A stretch of 8,352 nt of DNA from Promethearchaeota archaeon (GTDB lineage: Archaea; Asgardarchaeota; Lokiarchaeia; Sigynarchaeales; MK-D1). The notes under the pieces were generated by a model that was not told the origin of the DNA, did not search any database, and saw only the letters and a program-made list of their open reading frames with translations. The stretch lies in NCBI GenBank assembly GCA_016839865.1, contig JAEOTN010000340.1, positions 1 to 8,352 of the forward strand. Direction: 5' to 3'. Shown here one piece after another: positions 1 through 6,370 of this stretch. Positions within the stretch are counted from its first letter, which is position 1; every line of letters begins with the position of its first letter. The translations under genes and the position numbers were made by a program.

Positions 1-8
1 GCGAGGAT

Positions 9-2552
9 ATGGATGAAGTCATCCGAGCAATAGCAATTTTGTTTCTTGATAAGAATCAATTTTCAATTGTGGATAAACTCATTAATTATGTACAATCCTA
101 TCCAATTCAAAGAGAATTAACCGAATTACGACAGACAGCAGAAGAAGACTATCGTAAAAAACGCAAAGATAAAGTTTTTACCGAATTTACTAATGCAATT
201 GCAGTTTTGCAGCAATATGTGGAATTGGAAGTTGGAGAATTCAGTAAAACCAACGCAACTTTTTATAAGCAAATTGAACAGTTGAAGAAAAAAGAGAAAA
301 TATTAGAAGCAACTTTAGAAATCAAGAACCGCGCAAATTGGTTCAAAGCCATAGGGCATAATGAATTTTTCACAGAATTATTAATCCATCTTTTGGAGCT
401 GTATCTCGATTCTAATATGTTTTTGCCATTCCTACAAGAATTGGTAAATTTACGCAGTGAAGAGCGTGAAGATTATCTGAAACGAAGTATCGGTAAAATC
501 CAAAATAAAATTGAAATTTTGACAGAAAGTGAGGAATCTTTAGATAAGACTAACCAAATTATCGATAATTTCGCAAGAATATATCGAAATCATCTCTTAT
601 ATGATGAAACGAAAAATTTAGAACACCTTCATGTGAAATTTCTCATATTACGAGCACAAAAGATATTAGATACCTCCACAGGATTGGAAGAAACCCCATT
701 TGTCTTGGAACTCCTTAAACAAGCGGATATGGTGTATCAAAGACTATCAGAAAAAGATCCACTGAAATACGATAATATTTTAGAAGAAATTACACTACGC
801 CACATTCGCATCATGGAAGGGAAACTGAAAGAAAAGCAGTTATTAAAAGAACAAGGAACGGAACAAAAACAACAAGTGACACTTCAAAAGGAAATCTTAC
901 ATGAGATAAGTGAAACGAATCGGATAAATGAAAAAATAAAGGATTCTCGAACTAGAACGAAATTGCATAAACGTATCACAAATATCGAGGGAGAAATCAG
1001 CAAAGATAGAGAAACCGAAAAAATCGAAAATGAAAAAATTCATATGATGGTTGAAAGACTATCACGATTGAAGCAGATGGCGAATGAAGAACTCTTGCGT
1101 CAACAAGATACTTTGACTCGTAGACAAGGAGTTAAACGAGTTCATTATAAATCCTTGTTAGAGCAGTTAAACAATAAAGAATATTCCAAAGCGCTCCAAG
1201 GATATGAAAATCTGGTCAAGTCCCTCTTTAGTCAAAGAAAAATTGATTTAGCTGAGATTGACCTAGCAGTCATCACAACTTTGGCGTTTATTACAAAAGA
1301 CAAAAATATTCTCAAACCAATTCGGAAGAAGTTCAGTAAAGGTCGAGGATTTGTTTCTGAAGTAATCGATTTTATAATTACATTGATTGACTATCCGGAC
1401 CAATCAATCCATCTACAAGCTATAAAATTGTTTGAAAATTTAGCCTTTTTCCATGAAGAACGAGCCTTACTTTATCAACTTGTAAAACCCTCAGCAGCTG
1501 TGGGAGATATCGCAGAGCCAGGAGCTCCAATTGATTTAGCAGATGAAAGAAGAGTAAATGAGGTGATGATAAAGAAAACAATTGAAAAAATGCAAATGAA
1601 AGAGAAGAATCTAAATAAACGAAAAATGATGGAAAGAAAATATTGGAGGGACGCTATAAACAACATACAATCACAGAATTATTCAGATGCTTCGAGAGAA
1701 TATTTTGAAAAAATTAATCCACTTGTGAAAAATAATCATGAAGAATTCTTCCCTGTTAGTCTGGTTTTAGGTATTGTTTGTCTAGTAAAAGTAGGAAAGA
1801 CAGCTGAAGCCAAGCGACGATTAGAAAAACTCACTTTAGAGGTTAATTTACCCCAAGATATAATCCAGAACTTACCTGAGTATAAGCTCCTTGATTATTA
1901 CTTAACAGCTCATAAAAATCAAGATCAGGATAAGTCAGATATCATATTAGAGTCCTTCATTGATTATTTACCACTATTACAACTGGAAACCGGATTGATT
2001 CTTGCTCAAATAAGTCCACCTAAGAGAGCAGAAATTAAAAAGGATAAATTTAAGGATATCCAGATTGTTATTGAATCTACTGTATTACAAAATCAGCAGT
2101 TAGCCAATCTTGAACGTAGAGCACTTGAAGAGAAAGAAAGACTTGAAGAATCATTTAGAACGAGGAAAGCAAGAAAAAGGATGGTATATCAAAAAATTCT
2201 TGATCAATTGAACTCTCAGTCATTTGAGGAAGCCTCCAAACTATATTTCAATGCTGCAGTTACTCAAACGACCAGACGTGACTATGATACAGCAAGTGCT
2301 CTAATTTTATTAGGAGCATTAAGCCTACTGAAATCAACAGCACAAATCACAGCAATTCGTTCTTATCTTAAAGAATTTCTAGAAAGAATTGGATTCTCAC
2401 AAAAGGTAATTTCCGAAACTTTTGTTGTAAAAATCCTACAATTACTTATAGATGCTAGATCGATTGAAAATGACACGATGTTTAATAGAACTTGGAATTT
2501 GTTTAAAAATATCCCCGTATTTGACGAGGAAAAGATATTATTTGAGGAATAA
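9..2552 (+). CDS. Large helical coiled-coil repeat protein, probably 5'-truncated by the window edge
   Basis: I do not recognise a named family. The 847 visible residues are almost wholly helical, rich in Glu, Lys, Gln and Leu, with no signal peptide or convincing membrane segment. Residues about 275-365 are predicted coiled coil, and residues 341-847 hold three diverged copies of a 150-160 residue unit, each a charged coiled-coil arm followed by a TPR-like helical pair. No enzymatic motif is visible, so a scaffold or protein-protein interaction role is inferred, not shown. The frame is open to base 1 with no upstream stop, and the GAGG at 3-6 lies only 2 nt before the ATG at 9, too close for a normal ribosome binding site. 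The first residues look like the inside of a helical repeat, so the true start is probably outside the window. The gene ends 10 bp from the convergent gene at 2563. The coding call is secure; function is unknown. Confidence 0.85.
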   Translation: MDEVIRAIAILFLDKNQFSIVDKLINYVQSYPIQRELTELRQTAEEDYRKKRKDKVFTEFTNAIAVLQQYVELEVGEFSKTNATFYKQIEQLKKKEKILEATLEIKNRANWFKAIGHNEFFTELLIHLLELYLDSNMFLPFLQELVNLRSEEREDYLKRSIGKIQNKIEILTESEESLDKTNQIIDNFARIYRNHLLYDETKNLEHLHVKFLILRAQKILDTSTGLEETPFVLELLKQADMVYQRLSEKDPLKYDNILEEITLRHIRIMEGKLKEKQLLKEQGTEQKQQVTLQKEILHEISETNRINEKIKDSRTRTKLHKRITNIEGEISKDRETEKIENEKIHMMVERLSRLKQMANEELLRQQDTLTRRQGVKRVHYKSLLEQLNNKEYSKALQGYENLVKSLFSQRKIDLAEIDLAVITTLAFITKDKNILKPIRKKFSKGRGFVSEVIDFIITLIDYPDQSIHLQAIKLFENLAFFHEERALLYQLVKPSAAVGDIAEPGAPIDLADERRVNEVMIKKTIEKMQMKEKNLNKRKMMERKYWRDAINNIQSQNYSDASREYFEKINPLVKNNHEEFFPVSLVLGIVCLVKVGKTAEAKRRLEKLTLEVNLPQDIIQNLPEYKLLDYYLTAHKNQDQDKSDIILESFIDYLPLLQLETGLILAQISPPKRAEIKKDKFKDIQIVIESTVLQNQQLANLERRALEEKERLEESFRTRKARKRMVYQKILDQLNSQSFEEASKLYFNAAVTQTTRRDYDTASALILLGALSLLKSTAQITAIRSYLKEFLERIGFSQKVISETFVVKILQLLIDARSIENDTMFNRTWNLFKNIPVFDEEKILFEE
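1029..2549 (+). repeat. Three diverged protein-level repeats inside the large coiled-coil protein
   Basis: By eye, units run at residues 341-491 (nt 1029-1481), 518-668 (nt 1560-2012) and 687-847 (nt 2067-2549). Each starts with a charged helical arm of about 40 residues and then carries an equivalent core: YKSLLEQLNNKEYSKAL at 380, YWRDAINNIQSQNYSDAS at 545 and YQKILDQLNSQSFEEAS at 727. Each then has a hydrophobic stretch (ITTLAFI, VLGIVCLVK, LLGALSLLK) and ends in a similar helix (LFENLAFFHEERALL, SFIDYLPLLQLETGLIL, LFKNIPVFDEEKIL). The copies are strongly diverged and are not obvious at the DNA level, so this is an old internal duplication and not a recent tandem expansion. Boundaries are approximate. 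Confidence 0.6.
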
Positions 2553-2562
2553 AGAAATTCCT

Positions 2563-3498
2563 TTATTTTCTAATTTTTACTAATACATCCTTGATTTTTC
2601 CATTAATGATATCTAATTCTTCAGTGAGATCGTTTGCGTGTTCTAGGAAATCAGCAAGTTTTTGTAAATCTTCTATGGTTTTATCGTCTTCAAGATAATC
2701 CGAGATCTCGATTGCACGATCGATGAGTTTAATAGGTTTTAAATAATATCCATAATCTCGTTTCTCGATTTTGCGTAAAGGCTTTACAATCTGATCATAG
2801 GTTAATGACCAATTTTTGACAAATTGAGGGATAGCTTCAGCGCGTTTGGCTTTATGTTCCAGTAATTTAGTAATAGGTGGTTGATTTATCTTTTTAGCCA
2901 GATTGCTAGCTTCTTTGTAGTTTCTTTGGGCTTGTCTATAATTTTTTTGTTGATAAAATGCTTCATCGCCTTTTTTACATAAGTTAGCAATTTTTGGAGG
3001 AATCTCATTCGCTCGTTTTATCATCTCTTGGGTTTTCTCGAAATTTTTCTCATCGAGTAATTCATTAGCTTTGGAAACAATCCGTTTTTGTAATCGTTCT
3101 ACGTCACTGACATCTTGAATTAATTCGTTGCGTTCTTCAAGTATGTGTTTTATTGCGTCGTTCAACACAGAGTCATTTTTGTTTAAACTTAGTCTAATGA
3201 ATTGTCTCATTTCTGATAACATAATAGAAAAAGGTTCAACAGATTCGTTGGGATCTAGCTCAAAGACAAGGTACATATTCTCATTAGTCTCAGTCTTTGT
3301 TAGGAATATCGAGAAGTATTTGTGATCAGCAGTCCGGTAGGATAGCATATCTTTTGGTTTAGATTCATCCCCATAGATAATGTGCTTATTGGAAATTTTT
3401 CTCGCCAGATTTGTATCAAATTCATCTGCTTGATATTTTATTATTATATCTGGACGATTACTACCAGCAATTTTGAATATAAGAACTCCACTTGCCAT
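2563..3498 (-). CDS. Predicted longin-like N-terminal domain with TPR-like helical C-terminus
   Basis: This 311-residue protein has no family I can name with certainty. Residues 1-105 alternate in a beta-beta-alpha-beta-beta-beta-alpha order: strands near GVLIFKI (4-10) and DIIIKYQ (17-23), a helix at about 25-37, strands near MLSYRT, YFSIFLTK and NMYLVFEL, then a helix at about 88-103. That order matches longin or roadblock-type domains, which in Asgard archaea and eukaryotes are associated with small GTPases and membrane traffic; the match is by predicted topology only. Residues 112-165 are charged helix. Residues 172-205 (CKKGDEAFYQQKNYRQA and onward) look like one TPR, and the remainder is helical. 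The ATG start is supported by AAAGGAT (3508-3514 on the minus strand), 9 nt upstream. It shares a divergent intergenic region with the E2 gene and converges on the coiled-coil gene, so it is probably transcribed alone. Confidence 0.85.
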   Translation of the reverse strand: MASGVLIFKIAGSNRPDIIIKYQADEFDTNLARKISNKHIIYGDESKPKDMLSYRTADHKYFSIFLTKTETNENMYLVFELDPNESVEPFSIMLSEMRQFIRLSLNKNDSVLNDAIKHILEERNELIQDVSDVERLQKRIVSKANELLDEKNFEKTQEMIKRANEIPPKIANLCKKGDEAFYQQKNYRQAQRNYKEASNLAKKINQPPITKLLEHKAKRAEAIPQFVKNWSLTYDQIVKPLRKIEKRDYGYYLKPIKLIDRAIEISDYLEDDKTIEDLQKLADFLEHANDLTEELDIINGKIKDVLVKIRK

Positions 3499-3662
3499 TT
3501 TTTTCAGATCCTTTGTTATGATTAGATTAAATAATAATTATTTTTCGCTCGTAATAGTTTTCGCTATTTTTCCTTTTTACTACAACTTAACTGTATAGAT
3601 TGACGAAAATAATTAAGGAACGAGATAATACATGTGTACCAATAATACACTTAGTGAAAAAC
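3499..3662. promoter_or_regulatory. Divergent intergenic region between the longin-like gene and the E2 gene
   Basis: This 164 bp AT-rich stretch must hold promoters for both flanking genes. On the minus strand a TATA-like block (TATTATTTAAT, 3526-3536) and the ribosome binding site AAAGGAT (3508-3514) serve the gene on the left. For the plus-strand E2 gene no clear TATA box or strong ribosome binding site is visible; the stretch GTGAAAAAC directly before the ATG at 3663 contains only a weak GTGA. An 8-nt direct repeat, TTTTCGCT, occurs at 3542-3549 and 3558-3565. Nothing else is recognised. Confidence 0.35.
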
Positions 3663-4172
3663 ATGCGAGAAGAAACCGATTATCAAGAGTCAGTAGAATC
3701 ATTTAAATCCAATGCATCAGTGCTAATCGAACCTTGGGGTATGTCGGTAGATCATATTAGGTTAACCATAAAAGGTCTTCCATCTACGCCCTATAAGAAC
3801 GGTAAATTTATCTTTGAAATTAAACTGCCTGAAAACTATCCATTTAGTCCACCCTACGCATATTGCCACACACTATTATGGCATCCAAACATTGATCCGT
3901 CTATTCCACCAGGAAAGCTCAATATTTGCTTAGATTTAATCAATCCCGACCTTGTTGGTAAAGTGGACCAGACGACAGGAGCAAGCGGTTGGACACCAGC
4001 AAAGACATTATCAAATATAATTGAAGCATTGAGAGCAATGATTCACATGGAACCTCCTTTCTATAATCCAGCTGATCCTTTGAACCATGAAGCAGGAGAA
4101 CAAGCATTACGTTCTCCCGAACGATTTAATAAACAAGCTCGAGATTACGCAAAAAAATATGCTATGGATTAA
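3663..4172 (+). CDS. Ubiquitin-conjugating enzyme E2 (UBC fold)
   Basis: An E2 accepts ubiquitin or a ubiquitin-like protein from an E1 as a thioester on its active-site cysteine and passes it to a target lysine, usually with an E3, in the cytosol. Numbered from the ATG at 3663 (169 residues), the core shows YPFSPP at 59-64, HPN at 74-76, the active-site Cys89 in LNICLDL, WTPAKTL at 110-116 and a C-terminal helix ending KYAM, all in canonical E2 order. The frame stays open up to 3591 and could begin at TTG 3600, but starting at ATG 3663 leaves a first helix and an active-site position (89, against about 85-93 in well-known E2s) of normal length, so I prefer it. About 14 extra residues (94-109) sit between Cys89 and the Trp, where the Cdc34/UBE2G group has its acidic loop, although this loop is not strongly acidic. 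No ubiquitin, E1, RING or JAMM gene is in the window, so its partner modifier cannot be named. Confidence 0.93.
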   Translation: MREETDYQESVESFKSNASVLIEPWGMSVDHIRLTIKGLPSTPYKNGKFIFEIKLPENYPFSPPYAYCHTLLWHPNIDPSIPPGKLNICLDLINPDLVGKVDQTTGASGWTPAKTLSNIIEALRAMIHMEPPFYNPADPLNHEAGEQALRSPERFNKQARDYAKKYAMD

Positions 4173-4195
4173 GTATTTTATTTTTTCTTATTTCC
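4173..4195 (+). terminator. T-rich archaeal-type terminator after the E2 gene
   Basis: The 23 bp between the E2 stop codon and the convergent aIF2 gamma stop codon are almost all T on the plus strand, including the runs TTTT, TTTTTT and TTT at 4176-4193. Archaeal RNA polymerase terminates at such U-tracts without needing a hairpin, so this is a plausible 3' end for the E2 transcript. It offers nothing comparable to the opposite strand. Confidence 0.5.
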
Positions 4196-5815
4196 TTATG
4201 TTCGTAGGATTCCATAACCAATAAGACGATATCTTTTTCTTATTGGACGACTAATTGCAACAGTTGCTCCTTGTTCAGCACATAATGGTCGTTTTAGACG
4301 AAATGATACAACATTCTTTTTCCCAATTTTTTGGATAACACCTGCAGTAAGCAAAGTTCCCGCAACAAGTAGTAAGGGTTCACCAATTTTGAGTGGAGCT
4401 ACTTCTATATCTTCTTCAGCTCCTAAAACCTTATTTAATAGGTGTACTTCAATATTGCATTGATTCTGAATAGATGGCAATTCATTTACTCGTCCTGCCA
4501 AGTTTCCAATAAGGTTATCTGCTTTCGTTAAGGAAGGATCAAGAGTGGTTCCGATTGCTATTAATCCACCAGGATGTGCTGATTCTAAGGGAATATCTCC
4601 TTGGTAAATGCTGGTAACTTTTGCGGTGATCGGTTCATATCGATTACTTCGTTTTAATCCAGGACGTATTTCGATTTTATCTCCAATGTGCATTACACCT
4701 TGAGAGATGGAACCACCTACCACACCACCGGTTAACTCAAGGATTGGAGTTCCAGGCTTATTTATATCAAAACTACGAGCTATATGCAATTGTGGAGATT
4801 TTTTTTCATCAAATTCAGGTGTTGGAATCACGTTTTCAATTTTTCGTAATACTTCCTCGATATTAATTTTGTAAATTGCAGAAATTGGGACGATTGGTGC
4901 ATTTTCAGCAATAGTTCCTTTTACAAATTCTTTAATTTCTCTGTAATTTTCAATCGCACGTTCTCGAGACACTGTATCGATTTTATTCTGAATAATTATG
5001 ATTTTATTGATTCCGGAGATGTCTAAAGCTGCAAGATGTTCCCGAGTTTGAGGTTGTGGGCATTTCTCATTTGCAGATATAAGAAGACACGCACCATCCA
5101 TTAAACTAGCACCACTTAACATGGTTGCCATTAATATTTCATGACCAGGCGCATCCACAAAACTAATTTTGCGACGGAAAGAAAGTTCTCCTGCACAATC
5201 GGGGCAAGTATTTCGTTTTTGTTTCTTCTTTTTTGTCTTATTTGCAAGATGATATGTAGTATATTTATCACAACTCGCACAATAAGCTATAGTACAATTT
5301 GCATACCCCAATTTTATAGAGATACCTTGTTCCTTCTCCTTCTGATACCTATCTGTCCATTCACCTGATAATGCATCAACCAGGGTTGTTTTCCCGTGGT
5401 CAACGTGCCCTACCATCCCAACATTGGTTTCGGCTTGTATATCAGAACCTGGAGTGGATTTTCGTTTCTTTTTTCGAGGGGAGGCAATAGGAAAAGTTTC
5501 AGAAGCAGTTTCTTCCTTTTTCACTGGTAATTTAACTGGCTTTTTTTCAGCTTTAGGCTTTGGTCTGGGTTTTTCAACTGAAGGTTTTGATTTTTTTGGT
5601 GGTACTTTTTCTTTCTTTGGGGCTGATTTCTTCTTCTGAGGACTTGATTCACTTAATCCTAATTCCACTTTCTTTTTATTTAGCCAAGTTTGGTAGAGTT
5701 TGGTGATTTTACCCCCCCAAATAGCCTTTTTTTCAGTCTCTTGATTGTAAAGTAGTTGAAAATCTTCATCAGTATAGTTCTTTGGATCCTTAGACAATTT
5801 TTTTTTAATACCCAC
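4196..5815 (-). CDS. eif2g: Translation initiation factor aIF2 subunit gamma with N-terminal extension
   Basis: This is the GTPase subunit of the aIF2 heterotrimer, which carries initiator Met-tRNA to the small ribosomal subunit. All GTPase motifs are intact: GHVDHGKT (136-143), switch I GISIK (164-168), DAPGHE (221-226), NKID (277-280) and SAI (312-314). The zinc knuckle uses C179, C182, C204 and C207. Domains II and III follow to residue 539 with typical blocks such as RSFDINKPGT and CAEQGATVAISR. Archaeal family members are usually near 410 residues; the surplus is a 127-residue N-terminal extension, comprising a possible small folded segment (about 13-50, YTDEDFQLLYNQETEKK) and a Lys/Pro-rich linker (about 59-120). 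The start is GTG at 5815, directly preceded in frame by TAG, so the frame cannot extend further; TTG at codon 7 is the only close alternative. WTDRYQ and the zinc knuckle separate it from the related selenocysteine factor SelB. It is divergent from the gene at 5965. Confidence 0.97.
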   Translation of the reverse strand: MGIKKKLSKDPKNYTDEDFQLLYNQETEKKAIWGGKITKLYQTWLNKKKVELGLSESSPQKKKSAPKKEKVPPKKSKPSVEKPRPKPKAEKKPVKLPVKKEETASETFPIASPRKKKRKSTPGSDIQAETNVGMVGHVDHGKTTLVDALSGEWTDRYQKEKEQGISIKLGYANCTIAYCASCDKYTTYHLANKTKKKKQKRNTCPDCAGELSFRRKISFVDAPGHEILMATMLSGASLMDGACLLISANEKCPQPQTREHLAALDISGINKIIIIQNKIDTVSRERAIENYREIKEFVKGTIAENAPIVPISAIYKINIEEVLRKIENVIPTPEFDEKKSPQLHIARSFDINKPGTPILELTGGVVGGSISQGVMHIGDKIEIRPGLKRSNRYEPITAKVTSIYQGDIPLESAHPGGLIAIGTTLDPSLTKADNLIGNLAGRVNELPSIQNQCNIEVHLLNKVLGAEEDIEVAPLKIGEPLLLVAGTLLTAGVIQKIGKKNVVSFRLKRPLCAEQGATVAISRPIRKRYRLIGYGILRT

Positions 5816-5964
5816 CTAGCCTTCAGTGCAGTTGAATAATTTATTATTCTTCAAAAAATTTATCCTATTTTCCGTTATATTCACTTTAACAAATTGGGGA
5901 TTTTCCAATAATAAAATGGGATTAAGTTTTTCATTTGTTATTAATTCACTTTACAAGACAGACA
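5816..5964. promoter_or_regulatory. Divergent intergenic region between aIF2 gamma and the small acidic-tailed gene
   Basis: These 149 AT-rich bases carry the promoters of two divergent genes. The minus-strand TATA-like palindrome is described separately. For the plus-strand gene, the stretch around 5933-5946 (TTATTAATT) lies about 25 nt before the ATG at 5965 and could be its TATA box; no ribosome binding site precedes that ATG, again suggesting a leaderless transcript. Weak stop-to-stop frames cross the region, but none resembles a protein. Confidence 0.3.
5836..5849 (-). promoter_or_regulatory. TATA-like element upstream of aIF2 gamma
   Basis: On the minus strand this reads GAATAATAAATTATTC, counting two flanking bases to 5834. 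It is an AT-rich near-palindrome (7-bp arms around 2 nt) centred about 27 nt before the GTG at 5815. Archaeal TATA boxes sit about 26 nt before the transcription start, so transcription would begin at or within a few bases of the GTG, giving a leaderless mRNA. That would agree with the lack of a convincing ribosome binding site there. Inferred from position and composition only. Confidence 0.4.
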
Positions 5965-6366
5965 ATGACATCGTATCGAGACATTTTAAATTTCGAAGTG
6001 ATTCAAGAATTCGTTAAAAAGTTAACTGGAACAACAATTGATGAGGACTTAAAGGAAATAGGATTTAAAGAGTTAGAAGAGAAGTATTCCACTGATGAGA
6101 TCTATGAGAAGGAAGCCACGGATATTGAACAAGAACTTATTAAGATCTATCTAGACCTACTTGAAGAAAAAGGTGTCAAGGTTCGAAAAAGAATTCGCAT
6201 TCCAATGCCTATGAGTGGAAAATTCCCTCCTACGGATTCACAATCTCTGAAAAAGTTTCTGAAAGAATTTCCTGAATTACGTAAATTAATTGAGGAAATA
6301 CTTGATGAAGACGATGATGATGATTACGAACCTGACGATGATCGTGCTCGAGATATGTATATTTAA
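5965..6366 (+). CDS. Hypothetical protein with acidic C-terminal tail
   Basis: This 133-residue protein is not one I recognise. Residues 1-75 look helical and charged (LNFEVIQEFVKKLTG, then KELEEKYSTDEIYEKEATD). A short basic strand-like stretch KVRKRIRIPMPM lies near 80-92, another helix follows (SLKKFLKEFPELRKLIEE), and the end is strongly acidic (DEDDDDDYEPDDD). It has no cysteine pairs, signal peptide or membrane segment. The acidic tail suggests binding to a basic protein or surface, but that is speculation. I chose the ATG at 5965 over the TTG at 5935 because ATG is the stronger start and a possible TATA stretch lies about 25 nt before it. It is divergent from aIF2 gamma and its stop codon lies 4 bp from the far end of the putative selD SECIS, so a plus-strand transcript running past 6366 would be antisense to that element. 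Confidence 0.75.
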   Translation: MTSYRDILNFEVIQEFVKKLTGTTIDEDLKEIGFKELEEKYSTDEIYEKEATDIEQELIKIYLDLLEEKGVKVRKRIRIPMPMSGKFPPTDSQSLKKFLKEFPELRKLIEEILDEDDDDDYEPDDDRARDMYI

Positions 6367-6370
6367 GATG

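Noticed and set aside
1475..1666. Minus-strand hydrophobic frame that looks like a small membrane protein
   Set aside because: It is the antisense of a Lys/Glu-rich coiled coil, which always reads as Phe/Leu/Ser-rich on the other strand.
3600..3662. Extension of the E2 to a TTG start at 3600
   Set aside because: The frame is open, but starting at the ATG at 3663 gives a first helix and active-site cysteine position of normal E2 length, and nothing at 3600 looks like a ribosome binding site. It cannot be fully excluded for a leaderless transcript.
3632..3706. A 24-codon ATG frame inside the 5' part of the E2 gene, with AAGGA upstream
   Set aside because: It is very short, largely overlaps the E2 coding region in another frame, and its Arg-rich translation looks random.
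5424..5639. Plus-strand Phe/Gly-rich frame
   Set aside because: It is the antisense shadow of the Lys/Pro-rich linker of aIF2 gamma.
4196..5815. Interpretation as the selenocysteine elongation factor SelB
   Set aside because: The WTDRYQ segment, the zinc knuckle with two CxxC pairs and the domain II/III blocks match aIF2 gamma closely from end to end; SelB lacks these.
5826..6017. Plus-strand 63-codon frame across the aIF2 gamma upstream region
   Set aside because: It lies mostly in AT-rich promoter DNA, has a low-complexity Phe/Asn/Ser-rich translation, and overlaps the better-supported gene at 5965 in another frame.
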